Source: Xylanibacter ruminicola (GTDB taxonomy: Bacteria > Bacteroidota > Bacteroidia > Bacteroidales > Bacteroidaceae). From it: DNA of 64,000 bases. Below, piece by piece: positions 28,267 to 37,321 of the stretch. A model generated the notes under the pieces. The model was not told the origin of the DNA, did not search any database, and was given only the letters and a program-made list of their open reading frames with translations. A program made the position numbers and the translations under genes. The stretch covers positions 1 to 64,000 of the forward strand of contig NZ_FRBD01000002.1 of NCBI RefSeq assembly GCF_900142525.1. The letters run 5' to 3'. The first letter of the stretch is position 1; the number at the start of each line of letters is the position of its first letter.

Positions 28267-30975
28267 TTATCGCTTCAGTAGAATAACCTTGGCCTTAGAG
28301 TTGTCCATCTTACTCATGGTCTTACCTACGTTAGCATTATAATAGGTAGGGTCGGCAACAGTAAACTTTCTGCCGTTAACCATGATGTAATCGCCTGTAA
28401 CATCCTCGTTGAAACAAACTGCAGTATAGAGGTGGCCAGGGTAGTAGACTAGCACAACATCAAGGTCCAGTAAATCGCGAATCAGGTGTGAGAACAGGAT
28501 AGAACGGTCCTCGCAGTCGCAGAATGGGTAGAACAGACTCTCTTCTGCAAAGAAAGCGCGGTCGTGTCCCCATACCTTTTCGTCGTAGCCATAGGTAAGT
28601 CCCATCTGAACCCAATTCAGTAGCATGTTTGCTGCCATCAGCTTTGGAGCATTACCAATTTGCTGTTTGAGCTGTGGATAAACTTTGTCTTTAACTTCCT
28701 GTGATACTGGGGTGTTAGCGTAATAAGCCCAGCGGGTCATCATATCCTTGCCATCGTATGATGTGGGATAATCATTATAGAAGTCCATCAGGTTCTTGTT
28801 CATCTGCATGTCGGCTTTTACATTAACAAAGCGCGAGATGACAGTACGATTGTCTGACAGATTCTTCTTCAGTTCCGGCTGTTCAGCTATGCCAAGGCTC
28901 ATCATCTGCTCGCCAGGATAGGCAGCGTCGCAAACCGACATGTTTTTAGCCTTGCAGTTGTCCATCAGGAAGAATAGCTTACCATCAGCGGTAAGATATC
29001 CACGGTCGTATGGGAACCCATCCATGCGCGACATAATGTGCAGTTTGGTATTCTCTTCAAGTGCGAAACGTATCTGGTAACCAGACTGGTTAAGCAGAAC
29101 GCCCTGCATGAAGATAGCTTCGTTAGTACCCTTGCCACAAGTCAGCTCAGAGATGGTCTGTAACATTTTATAATAAGCCCAGTCGCAAAGTTTATACTCC
29201 TTGCGAAGTTCCAGACAGTCGTGAACCAGGTTTGTATAGCCTTTGGAGGTAAGTTCCATGAAGGCCTCGGAGAGACTCTTCTTGTCTGTGCCCTTCAGTT
29301 TGAACTGTTTGGCATTTCCCCATCTAACCTTCATATTAGTGCCGTAGAACATGAAGTCACTTGTTTCCATAGACTCCTTGTTCTCTATAATAGGCTGTTG
29401 TGGTTTGGGCTGAGGCTTAACCTCGAGTACAACGGGAACGACAACAGCTTCAATAGGTTTGCTCTGCTTCTCCTGTTGTTTTTTCTTCTGCTCGGCCAGA
29501 AGACGTTGTTGCTCCTCTTGTTGTTTCTTCTTTTCGGCCAACAGACGTGCCTGCTCCTCTTGTTTCTTTTTCTTTTCAGCCATCAGGCGTGCTTGCTCCT
29601 CTTGCTGTTTTTTCTTCTCAGCTAACTGGCGTGCCTTTTCTTCTTGTTTACGCTGTTTCTCGGCTAGTTGTCGCTGTTGCTCTTCCTGTTTTTTCTGTTC
29701 AGCAGCTATACGTGCCTGCTCTTCTTCCTGCTTTTTCTTCTCAGCAGCAATACGAGCCTGCTCTTCTTCTTGTTTTTTCTTTTCTGCAGCCAAACGTGCC
29801 TGCTCTTCTTCCTGCTGTTTTTTCTGTTCAGCTAATAGACGAGCCTTTTCTTCCTGTTGTTTGCGCTTTTCTTCGAGTTGACGCTGTTTTTCTTCCTGTT
29901 GGCGCTGCTTCTCTTCCATTTTGCGCTGTTTTTCTTCCTGCTTGCGTAGCTCCTCTTCCATCAGCTGCTGCTTACGCTCTTGTTCTTTCTGCTTTAGAGC
30001 GAGCTGTCGCTCTTCTTCTTCCTTTTTTTTCTTTTCTGCCAACAACTTCTTCAGTTCAGCTTCCTTCTGCTCCTTTTCAAGTTGCTTCTGCTTTTCTTCC
30101 TGCTTTTTCTTCTCGTCAGCTATGCGCTTTTGCTCTTCTCGTATTTTCTTTTGCTCAGCTAGAATGCGAGCTTTCTCTTCTTCTTGTTTTTTCTTTTCGG
30201 CTAGCATACGTGCTTTCTCTTCCTGCTGAGCCTTTTTTTCTGCGGCAAGTCGAGCCTGCTCTTCCTCACGGGCTTTTTTCTCGGCTGCTAGACGAGCTTG
30301 TTCCTCTTCTTGCTTCTTTTTCTTTTCGGCTAGCTTTGCTTGCTTTTCTTCCTGCTGCTTCTTCTCTGCAACGATGCGGGCTATTTCTTCTTCCTGCTTT
30401 TTCTTCTCTGCAGCGATACGAGCCAGATTCTCTTCTTGTTTTTTCTTCTCTGCAGCGATACGAGCCAGCTCTTCCTCCTGGGCCTTCTTCTCAGCAGCTA
30501 GTCGTGCAAACTCTTCCTCCTGAGCCTTTTTTTCTGCGGCAAGTCGAGCCTGCTCTTCTTCCTGCTTCTTCTGCTCTACAGCTAGTCGGGCCTGTTCCTC
30601 CTCACGTTTTTTCTGTTCTTCAGCAAGCTTCTTTTCTGCCTCCTCTCGCTTCATTTCTTCAAGATAGTCCTCATCGGTCATCTTGTCGTATTCAATAGGC
30701 TTGATTTGGTCCTCTTTAGGGCGGTCTACTGCATCTTCTATTGGATAGTCTTTCCAAGCCTTCTCCATGAATTCGGCATATTTCTTGTTGACGCTATCAC
30801 GGAATTCCTCGTATTTCTTATTCGCATCTTTTACGAATTCGTCGTAATTCATTTTCTGCTTGTTTTGAACCTGCTGCTTCAGGCTTCCTCTTTGTCTTTG
30901 AGGTCTTTGTCCCTGAGCATAGGAAATACCGATAAACAGAACAAGGCAAAGTAATGTTAGCGAAAGTTTTTTCAT
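28267..30975 (-). CDS. Secreted protein with a very long charged coiled coil and a C-terminal transglutaminase-like domain
   Basis: The 902-residue protein has a signal peptide (about 1-20, SYAQ). A coiled coil of roughly 450 residues (about 105-555) is built from repeats such as KKQEEEQARLAAE. The last 330 residues form a globular domain with C821 (DCEDRS), H848 (GHLYTAV) and D875 (VADPTYY), the triad order of transglutaminase-like cysteine enzymes. The coil could span or tether to the cell envelope and position the enzyme. The DNA of the coil is repetitive and prone to length change. It lies 12 bases after the DUF4384-like gene. Confidence 0.75.
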   Translation of the reverse strand: MKKLSLTLLCLVLFIGISYAQGQRPQRQRGSLKQQVQNKQKMNYDEFVKDANKKYEEFRDSVNKKYAEFMEKAWKDYPIEDAVDRPKEDQIKPIEYDKMTDEDYLEEMKREEAEKKLAEEQKKREEEQARLAVEQKKQEEEQARLAAEKKAQEEEFARLAAEKKAQEEELARIAAEKKKQEENLARIAAEKKKQEEEIARIVAEKKQQEEKQAKLAEKKKKQEEEQARLAAEKKAREEEQARLAAEKKAQQEEKARMLAEKKKQEEEKARILAEQKKIREEQKRIADEKKKQEEKQKQLEKEQKEAELKKLLAEKKKKEEEERQLALKQKEQERKQQLMEEELRKQEEKQRKMEEKQRQQEEKQRQLEEKRKQQEEKARLLAEQKKQQEEEQARLAAEKKKQEEEQARIAAEKKKQEEEQARIAAEQKKQEEQQRQLAEKQRKQEEKARQLAEKKKQQEEQARLMAEKKKKQEEQARLLAEKKKQQEEQQRLLAEQKKKQQEKQSKPIEAVVVPVVLEVKPQPKPQQPIIENKESMETSDFMFYGTNMKVRWGNAKQFKLKGTDKKSLSEAFMELTSKGYTNLVHDCLELRKEYKLCDWAYYKMLQTISELTCGKGTNEAIFMQGVLLNQSGYQIRFALEENTKLHIMSRMDGFPYDRGYLTADGKLFFLMDNCKAKNMSVCDAAYPGEQMMSLGIAEQPELKKNLSDNRTVISRFVNVKADMQMNKNLMDFYNDYPTSYDGKDMMTRWAYYANTPVSQEVKDKVYPQLKQQIGNAPKLMAANMLLNWVQMGLTYGYDEKVWGHDRAFFAEESLFYPFCDCEDRSILFSHLIRDLLDLDVVLVYYPGHLYTAVCFNEDVTGDYIMVNGRKFTVADPTYYNANVGKTMSKMDNSKAKVILLKR
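29463..30640 (-). repeat. Repetitive coiled-coil-coding DNA
   Basis: On the minus strand short units encoding (A/L)AEKKKQEEExAR recur more than 30 times with slight changes. This gives long antisense frames rich in Ser, Cys and Phe that are not genes. Confidence 0.85.
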
Positions 30976-30987
30976 ATATTCAATGAT

Positions 30988-31890
30988 TTAATTTTTTTCA
31001 ATTTTGATAGGGATGCGTTTAACTTGCATTTGCTCGTCCTTTTGCTGATATTTAGTCAGCCAAGCGTTGAATTCTTTGTAGCCAAGTGAACTCGGAATGA
31101 TTAGTTCGTCAGATATTTGTTTCTGTTCAACCTTGGCGCTTGTTTTTGAATAGTTATTAGGTGAAAAGATAACATATAGGTCATTATATTCCTCTTGACG
31201 CCCATCTGAACAGGTAATGGTGAGTTCATCCACTGTACCTCCTTCCGGAGTGGCTTTTGCCTCAGAAAACAGGAAATACTCCTTGTCGTGAGTAATTGGA
31301 AATGAACCTTTGCCAGAACTCTGATAAGGTAACAGATACAATACCTCGTTATCAAGGATACAATACATAAATACTGTAAGAAACCCGTCTGTTGGCGATT
31401 TAAAATACAGATAGAAATCATCGCCGCTCTTGAATGTGTCAGATGCATCCCCTTTTTCTGGATGGCGTCGAAGTGGAAGCGCTTCAAACTCCACACCTGC
31501 AGCAACGAGTTCTCTAGCCTTGCCTTTTACGGTAACCTTAAGTAGGTCGCGGCCTTCAAGGAGTACTCGCTCATACTTCGGCTCGTTGACGTCGCCTAGC
31601 CACACCCCTCTAACTTGGTTGCTTGTTTCGGACAAGAGTGAAGTGTTAGATTGCCCATTGTCATTGGCAATAATAACGGTGTTATTGTTGTAGTTCACAG
31701 AGCCAAATGCTTCCTCGATAGCAGCATTCTGGGCCTTGACAAGAGCAACCTGACAAGCTTGGGCATAGGACATGTTAGAAGGGATTTCATAGAGATAATC
31801 AGCTTCTACTGTCTTTACCTTACCCTTTTCCTGGGCATTGATGCACAATGCCCAGGAAAATATGGTAATCAGTATGAGAAACTGCTTCAT
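30988..31890 (-). CDS. Secreted FlgT-N/DUF4384-like protein
   Basis: The 300-residue protein has a signal peptide (CINAQ). The N-terminal part (about 25-135: AQACQVALVKAQNAAIEEAFG, then a loop, then YERVLLEGRDLLKVTVKGKA) resembles the FlgT/LPP20-type alpha-beta fold. The C-terminal part (about 155-260) has DUF4384 features: DDFYLYFKSPTDGFLTVFMY and LLPYQSSGKGSFPI. DUF4384 is often found in proteins with caspase-like or CHASE2 partners. The first base of its start codon region overlaps the end of the LPP20-like gene by one base. Confidence 0.65.
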   Translation of the reverse strand: MKQFLILITIFSWALCINAQEKGKVKTVEADYLYEIPSNMSYAQACQVALVKAQNAAIEEAFGSVNYNNNTVIIANDNGQSNTSLLSETSNQVRGVWLGDVNEPKYERVLLEGRDLLKVTVKGKARELVAAGVEFEALPLRRHPEKGDASDTFKSGDDFYLYFKSPTDGFLTVFMYCILDNEVLYLLPYQSSGKGSFPITHDKEYFLFSEAKATPEGGTVDELTITCSDGRQEEYNDLYVIFSPNNYSKTSAKVEQKQISDELIIPSSLGYKEFNAWLTKYQQKDEQMQVKRIPIKIEKN

Positions 31891-32510
31891 TATCTCTGAC
31901 TTTTTACTTTTTCTACATCCTTCAGTAAGTTGTCTCTACGAGCCTGTTGGATGGCAGCCTTAGCAAGTTTGCTAACAGTGTCGGAAGAAATAGCGCAGCG
32001 AATCAACACCTCTGTATTGCCATTAGGTAACTTGCGGTAGCACTCCATGAGGGTCTTAGGACGGTTCAGTTGCTGGTCGATACTACGTCCCTGCTGTGCT
32101 ACAATGGTTTTGGCAATAGACTCTGCCTCGCCTGCTGGATACTGCTCGTTGGCAAGGTCCTGCTCAATAGTTGAAGTCATATCGGTTCTTAGCTTCATGG
32201 CGATTTCACCCTTGGCTACGGTTAAGGCCTGAGTTCTGGCAGCGTCGTAAATACTGCCAGTGCTTTTACCCTCACCGATAATCCAAACCTCGTATCCCAT
32301 CGCATCAACTTCTGTCTGGGCTGTGAAAGCCTTGGTGACCTGAGTTTCCAAAGGCAGTTGTCCTGGGTTAACCTTCCACCCTTCTGCCTTGAATTCTTTT
32401 AATTGCTTTTTCAGAGCCTTCTGTGAAGCTTTGTCAAGATTTTGAGCACTTACACTTGCTGATACAGCAAACAGCATAAATAACGCTGCGAAAAACTTAA
32501 TTGCTTTCAT
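31890..32510 (-). CDS. LPP20-like secreted protein, first gene of the envelope operon
   Basis: The 206-residue protein has a signal peptide (about 1-22, SVSAQ). An LPP20-like domain (about 75-180) contains GYEVWIIGEGKS, an alanine-rich helix (AARTQALTVAKGEIAMKL) and a strand near CYRKLPNGNTEVLIRCAIS. LPP20-type proteins are periplasmic or outer-membrane proteins of mostly unknown role. It is the promoter-proximal gene, with a consensus promoter at 32588-32619 on this strand, and it ends one base into the next gene. Confidence 0.6.
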   Translation of the reverse strand: MKAIKFFAALFMLFAVSASVSAQNLDKASQKALKKQLKEFKAEGWKVNPGQLPLETQVTKAFTAQTEVDAMGYEVWIIGEGKSTGSIYDAARTQALTVAKGEIAMKLRTDMTSTIEQDLANEQYPAGEAESIAKTIVAQQGRSIDQQLNRPKTLMECYRKLPNGNTEVLIRCAISSDTVSKLAKAAIQQARRDNLLKDVEKVKSQR

Positions 32511-32587
32511 AATTTAAAATTGATTAAAATGTTAATAAATGAATTATCTCGTCTCGTAAATTTATAATTTAGGGCATATTACGTTGG

Positions 32588-32619
32588 CAAAAATAGATAA
32601 AATAATCGAAACTTCCAAA
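32588..32619 (-). promoter_or_regulatory. Promoter of the six-gene envelope operon
   Basis: On the minus strand TTTG (32619-32616), a 20-base spacer and TATTTTTG (32595-32588) match the consensus. This gives a leader of about 70 bases before the start at 32510. Confidence 0.75.
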
Positions 32620-32691
32620 TTATTTGCCTTTTTTTTTCTACTTAAAGTTAAAAAATGTTGAGAAATAGGACGTGTTTTCAACTAAAGTTGT

Positions 32692-32699
32692 TACCTTTG
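32692..32699 (+). promoter_or_regulatory. Promoter -7 box of the hemolysin III gene
   Basis: TACCTTTG lies 23 bases before the ATG at 32722. No good -33 box is seen. Confidence 0.5.
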
Positions 32700-32721
32700 C
32701 ATCGCCATAAACGGTAAGTGT

Positions 32722-33369
32722 ATGATTAGATATACCAAAAAGGAAGAAATATGGAATGCGGCATCCCATGGAGGAGGAATCCTGATGGGAGTGGTTTTTG
32801 GTATTATTTTTCTTATATGGTGCTTTCAGGCGGATAACAGTTGGGCAAGGATAGGTGTCATCTTATATCTGTTCGGAATGTTAGGCTCTTATCTGGCCTC
32901 TACGCTTTATCATTCGATGAAGCATCACTCCAAGTGGAAAGAGCGACTGCGCAAGTGGGATCACGCAGCTATCTATTGGCATATTGCGGGCTCATATTCA
33001 CCGTTAACATTGGTGGCTCTCCGCGAACAAGGCTATTGGGGGTGGAGTTTGTTCTGCTTTGTATGGGCTTGTGCAATAGCAGGTACAATTATTAGTTTTG
33101 TAAAATTAAAAGAACATTCTAATGTTGAGACTTTCTGTTTCATCGGAATGGGCTTGAGTGTGCTGGTAGCTTTTAAACCGCTTGTCGATTCGGTTTCGAC
33201 GGCAGCTGTTGTATGGATTATTGCCGAGGGGGTAAGCTATATCACTGGAGCCGTTTTTTATTCTATGAATAAGACTAAATATATGCATTCGGTATTTCAT
33301 TTCTTTGTCCTTGCTGGTAGTGTTTGTCATATCATTGCCGTATGGGATGTTCTAATGGAGTACTTATAA
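32722..33369 (+). CDS. Hemolysin III/YqfA-type PAQR membrane protein
   Basis: The 215-residue protein has seven predicted membrane helices. The PAQR-family conserved pieces are EEIWNAASHGGG near the N-terminus, the STLYHS motif (about 61-66), DHAAIYWHIAGSYSPL (about 82-97), and the C-terminal HSVFHFFVLAGSVCH with its histidines. These residues form the predicted metal site of the family. The biochemical role in bacteria is unsettled; regulation of membrane energetics and cytolysis have both been proposed. It is a single-gene unit divergent from the envelope operon. Confidence 0.9.
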   Translation: MIRYTKKEEIWNAASHGGGILMGVVFGIIFLIWCFQADNSWARIGVILYLFGMLGSYLASTLYHSMKHHSKWKERLRKWDHAAIYWHIAGSYSPLTLVALREQGYWGWSLFCFVWACAIAGTIISFVKLKEHSNVETFCFIGMGLSVLVAFKPLVDSVSTAAVVWIIAEGVSYITGAVFYSMNKTKYMHSVFHFFVLAGSVCHIIAVWDVLMEYL

Positions 33370-33391
33370 TGGTTAAAAGTTAGGGCGTTTT

Positions 33392-33423
33392 CTTGGTTGT
33401 TTCGATAATAATTTGTAATTTTG
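33392..33423 (+). promoter_or_regulatory. Promoter of the CoA-transferase gene
   Basis: CTTG (33392-33395, one base off TTTG), a 20-base spacer and TAATTTTG (33416-33423) lie 28 bases before the ATG. Confidence 0.6.
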
Positions 33424-33451
33424 CACCCGAATTTGCAAATTTAGATCTATT

Positions 33452-34957
33452 ATGGCTTTTACACGTATGACTGCTGCCGAGGCTGCAGCGTTGATTAAGA
33501 ATGGCGATAACATCGCTATGAGTGGTTTTACACCTGCTGGTGTTGCTAAGGCAACTACTAAGGAATTGGCAAAGATTGCTGTAGCTGAACACGAGGCAGG
33601 TCGCGAATTTAAAGTGGGTATTTTTACAGGTGCTTCAACAGGACAGAGTACTGATGGTGACTTGGCTAATGCTCAGGCTATCAAATATCGTGCCCCTTAT
33701 ACTACCAACCCCGACTTCCGTAAACATGTAAACCAGGGTGAGATTCCATATAACGACTTGCACTTGAGTCACATGGCTCAGGAGTTGCGTTATGGATTCT
33801 ATGGCGATGTTGACTGGGCTATTCTTGAAGTATGCGACATCGAAGAGGTTGGTAACGACTATCATGTTTACCTGACTGCCGCTGGTGGTATTTCGCCTAC
33901 AGCAGCCCGCTTGGCCAAAAAGGTTATTCTAGAGCTTAACTCATTTCATAATCCTAATGCAAAATTCATTCACGACGTTTATGAGCCATTGGACCCCCCT
34001 TACCGTAAGGCAATCCCCATTGAACATGTAAGCGATCGTATCGGTAAGCCATACGTAAGCATTCCAAAGGAAAAGGTAGTTGGCGTGGTAGAATGTAATA
34101 TTCCTGATGAGGCTCGTGCCTTTAAGGATAGCGACCCGGTTACTGATAAAATCGGATTCCTTACTGCCGAGTTCCTTGTAGAGGAAATGCATAAGGGCCG
34201 TATCCCTAAGGAGTTCCTGCCATTGCAGAGTGGAGTAGGTTCTACTGCCAATGCAATCCTTGGCGCTCTTGGTGAGGATAAGCACGTACCCAATTTCAAT
34301 ATCTATACAGAGGTTATCCAGAACTCTGTTATCGAGATGATGCTGAACGGCCGTGTAAAAGATGCTTCGGCTTGCTCGCTGACAGTGTCAAACGACTGCT
34401 TGATGCAGGTATACGACAATATGGATTATATGAAGCAACACCTTACTCTGCGCCAGAGCGAGATTAGTAACTCGCCTGAGGTTATCCGCCGACTGGGTGT
34501 TATCGCTATCAATACAGCCATCGAGGCTGACCTCTATGGAAATGTAAATTCAACCCACATTAGTGGAACCAAGATGATGAACGGTATTGGTGGTAGCGGC
34601 GACTTTATCCGCAATGCCTACCTCAGTATCTTCACTTGTCCTTCGGTTGCTAAGGGTGGTGTAATCAGTTCTATTGTACCTTTTGTAAGTCATCAGGATT
34701 CTTCTGAGCACGATGTAAATATCATCGTTACCGAGCAGGGTGTAGCCGATCTTCGCGGCAAGAGTCCCGCTCAGCGCGCCGAACTCATTATCGAGAAGTG
34801 CGCACATCCTGATTATAAGCAGTTGCTTTGGGATTACCTTAAGATTGCTAAGATGGGACAGACCCGTCATAACCTGACTGCTGCTTTTGCCATGCATGAC
34901 ACATTGGCTCGTAAGGGCGATATGAAGCTGACCGACTTCTCTGAATACATCAAATAA
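33452..34957 (+). CDS. Acetyl-CoA hydrolase/transferase, probably succinyl-CoA:acetate CoA-transferase
   Basis: The 501-residue enzyme belongs to the Cat1/AarC-type CoA-transferase family. The catalytic glutamate is E287 in NIYTEVIQN. GVGSTANAILGAL (about 261-273) forms part of the CoA site, and GTKMMNGIGGSGDF (about 370-383) carries the glycine loop seen in succinate-linked members. It would exchange CoA between succinyl-CoA and acetate in the succinate/propionate or acetate pathways typical of Prevotella. It is followed after 21 bases by a phosphatase gene on the same strand. Confidence 0.9.
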   Translation: MAFTRMTAAEAAALIKNGDNIAMSGFTPAGVAKATTKELAKIAVAEHEAGREFKVGIFTGASTGQSTDGDLANAQAIKYRAPYTTNPDFRKHVNQGEIPYNDLHLSHMAQELRYGFYGDVDWAILEVCDIEEVGNDYHVYLTAAGGISPTAARLAKKVILELNSFHNPNAKFIHDVYEPLDPPYRKAIPIEHVSDRIGKPYVSIPKEKVVGVVECNIPDEARAFKDSDPVTDKIGFLTAEFLVEEMHKGRIPKEFLPLQSGVGSTANAILGALGEDKHVPNFNIYTEVIQNSVIEMMLNGRVKDASACSLTVSNDCLMQVYDNMDYMKQHLTLRQSEISNSPEVIRRLGVIAINTAIEADLYGNVNSTHISGTKMMNGIGGSGDFIRNAYLSIFTCPSVAKGGVISSIVPFVSHQDSSEHDVNIIVTEQGVADLRGKSPAQRAELIIEKCAHPDYKQLLWDYLKIAKMGQTRHNLTAAFAMHDTLARKGDMKLTDFSEYIK

Positions 34958-34978
34958 AAAAAGGAAATATAAGATAAA

Positions 34979-37078
34979 ATGAAAAGACTGAAACAATGGA
35001 CTGTTGGTGCAGCCATAATCCTGGCAGCCGTCATCATTGCCTCTTGTGGAGGAAAGGATGAACGCTCCTGGAAAGGCGAAAGCAAGAAATCTGCTAAGGA
35101 CTCGATTAAGGCGAGTCTTATCGATAGCATGATTGTTGCTGCTGACAACGCAAAAGACCACGACCGTAAGTTTTTCCTGGCTGATAGTTTGGAAAAGACA
35201 GGAGACATTAGTATGGTCAGAGCCAACTACTTGCGCGGTTCTGCGTTAAATAGCCAAAAGCAGAAAGCTGCTGCTGAGGTGTATTACAAGAAGGCGCTAG
35301 ATGTTGAGGAACTAGACGACAAGGATGTATTTTATTACAGTCGTTCGGCCCGTACGTTGGCCCAGATGTATTCTGTAAAGAACGACTACGAGGCTACCCT
35401 GCGTGTGGCTACTCCTGCTGTTGAGAAACTGGAGGGCAATGCAAAGGCTCAGTCGCGTGACTTGGCTGTCCTCTATTACACTATCGGTTCGGCCGAGATG
35501 TATTTGGGTAATGAGAAAGAGGCTTCGAAGAGTTATGAGAATGCTTATTGGCATTATAAGAACTCTATTTCGAAGAAGGATACTAATGGTTCGCGTATTC
35601 GCTCAGCCATTACTGGTATTAACAACATTACCGTAGCATGTCTTAATACCCAGCATTATAAGGAAGGTAAGAAGTGGAACGATCGTACAGACTCTGTGCT
35701 CTATGTCTATCGTCTTCGTCCTGATGCCGATAGTGAGTTCTGCGACCACTATCGTGCGCGTATACTTTTATTTAATGCGCTTACCTCATATGCTGCAGGT
35801 AATCATGCAGCAGCAGCGGAGGCTTTTGCTGGATTCCAGAAGACTGAATATGCTCAGACAGAGCAGGGACAACTTGATTCAAACGACTATCTGATGATAG
35901 CTCACCGCTATGACGAGGCTTCGAAGAACTTCCGTATGCTCGACCACTGGATTGCTTTCCGCGGTTTTAAGATGACGCTTGATAACATTGCGCTTTATCT
36001 TGTACCGAAGTTCCGTGCCAACTATGGCGCAGGACATAGGGACTCTGCTCTATATGTTGCAAATCAGATATGTAACGCCTACGATTCGGCTCTGGTATGG
36101 TCAAAGCGTGATGATACAGCCGAGATGGCAACTATCTACGAAACCAACAAAAAGGAAGAAGAGCTGGTTCGCAGCCAGTGGGAGGTTGAGAAGCGTGGAC
36201 ATGAGATTTTCCGTCAGCGCCTGATTAGCCTTGGTGTTGGTATCCTGCTATTAGTTGGATTCTTCGGTTTCTACGTTGTTCACAACCGCAAAGCCTTGAA
36301 ACTTCTGCAGGCAGCCTATGGACAACTTGAAGAAGCTACTACTGCTCGTGAGCGTATTGAAAGTGAACTTCGTATTGCCCGTGATATTCAGATGTCGATG
36401 ATACCTGCTGGTAATCTTGAGAGTGAGGGACTTGACCTCTTTGCATCGATGACTCCTGCTAAGGAGGTTGGTGGCGACCTCTACGATTACTTTATGGAGA
36501 AAGATCATCTATACTTTGCTATCGGCGACGTATCGGGTAAGGGGGTTCCTGCTTCACTGTTCATGGCTCAGGTCATCCGTCTGTTCCGTGCAATGGCTAA
36601 GCATCACTATTCTCCAGCAGAAATATGTACTCGTATTAATGACGAACTGACTGAGAACAACGAGAATGGTATGTTCATTACAATGTTCATTGGCTTGGTT
36701 GATATCAATACCGGTCGTCTTGACTTCTGTAATGCAGGTCATAATCCCCCTGTACTTGGTGGTGATGCCGATGGTGGTAACTTCCTTCAGATGATACCGA
36801 ATGCTCCTATCGGATTGTGGGCAGGACTTGAGTTTGAGGGTGAGTTCATTGAAAGCATCAAGGGCAAGCCGCTCTTCATCTATACTGATGGTTTGAATGA
36901 GGCTGAGAATCCTCAGTTGGAGCGATTTGGCGATGAACATATGCTCGACGTATTGCGCCAGACTCATTTTGCAAATGCCATGCAAGTGGTTGAGATGCTT
37001 AAGCGTCAGGTGGAGGAGCATCGTAATGGCGCTGATCCTAACGATGACCTCACAATGATGTGTCTGAAGGTGGGCTAA
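34979..37078 (+). CDS. Lipoprotein-anchored TPR sensor with SpoIIE-type PP2C phosphatase
   Basis: The 699-residue protein has a lipobox (IASC, Cys23), a periplasmic helical TPR region (about 60-370), one transmembrane helix (about 412-434) and a short coiled linker (LRIARDIQMSMIP). The SpoIIE/RsbU-type PP2C domain (about 460-699) contains PAKEVGGDLYDYF, IGDVSGKGVPASLFMAQ and FCNAGHNPP, so the metal-binding aspartates are in place. It should dephosphorylate an anti-sigma-antagonist-type partner in response to an envelope signal. No STAS or anti-sigma gene is adjacent. It is transcribed after the CoA-transferase gene. Confidence 0.88.
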   Translation: MKRLKQWTVGAAIILAAVIIASCGGKDERSWKGESKKSAKDSIKASLIDSMIVAADNAKDHDRKFFLADSLEKTGDISMVRANYLRGSALNSQKQKAAAEVYYKKALDVEELDDKDVFYYSRSARTLAQMYSVKNDYEATLRVATPAVEKLEGNAKAQSRDLAVLYYTIGSAEMYLGNEKEASKSYENAYWHYKNSISKKDTNGSRIRSAITGINNITVACLNTQHYKEGKKWNDRTDSVLYVYRLRPDADSEFCDHYRARILLFNALTSYAAGNHAAAAEAFAGFQKTEYAQTEQGQLDSNDYLMIAHRYDEASKNFRMLDHWIAFRGFKMTLDNIALYLVPKFRANYGAGHRDSALYVANQICNAYDSALVWSKRDDTAEMATIYETNKKEEELVRSQWEVEKRGHEIFRQRLISLGVGILLLVGFFGFYVVHNRKALKLLQAAYGQLEEATTARERIESELRIARDIQMSMIPAGNLESEGLDLFASMTPAKEVGGDLYDYFMEKDHLYFAIGDVSGKGVPASLFMAQVIRLFRAMAKHHYSPAEICTRINDELTENNENGMFITMFIGLVDINTGRLDFCNAGHNPPVLGGDADGGNFLQMIPNAPIGLWAGLEFEGEFIESIKGKPLFIYTDGLNEAENPQLERFGDEHMLDVLRQTHFANAMQVVEMLKRQVEEHRNGADPNDDLTMMCLKVG

Positions 37079-37106
37079 AAGTAATTTTTCGTACATAATG
37101 ATAAAA

Positions 37107-37136
37107 TATACCGCAACGCGTTGCGGTATATTTTTT
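37107..37136 (+). terminator. Terminator made of a perfect 24-bp palindrome
   Basis: The palindrome (37107-37130) has the core CGCAACGCGTTGCG and is followed by six T. It ends the phosphatase transcript. The same core returns 215 bases downstream, upstream of the LacI-type gene. Confidence 0.8.
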
Positions 37137-37321
37137 GTATATACGTGTATGAACATAAAGAAAAATTCGTTTAATTTGTAGCACCAAAACAACACAAAAA
37201 ATTCATATAGTGACCGTTTAATGATTGTATAATAAGAATCTCTTGTTTCACTTCATTAAATTAATTAGTTAGATATGACCGCCGGCTTGTGAAAGTCGGT
37301 GGTAGTATCTAATAGTAAAAA

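Noticed and set aside
29221..30698. Long plus-strand frames rich in Ser, Cys, Leu and Phe opposite the coiled-coil gene
   Set aside because: They are antisense shadows of the KKQEEE repeats; they have no plausible starts or domains.
25394..32510. Phage-defence island
   Set aside because: No nuclease, NTPase, cyclase or toxin-like effector is present and most products are secreted; an envelope role fits better.
37141..37320. A small gene between the phosphatase and the LacI-type gene
   Set aside because: No reading frame with a plausible start, promoter and length is present.
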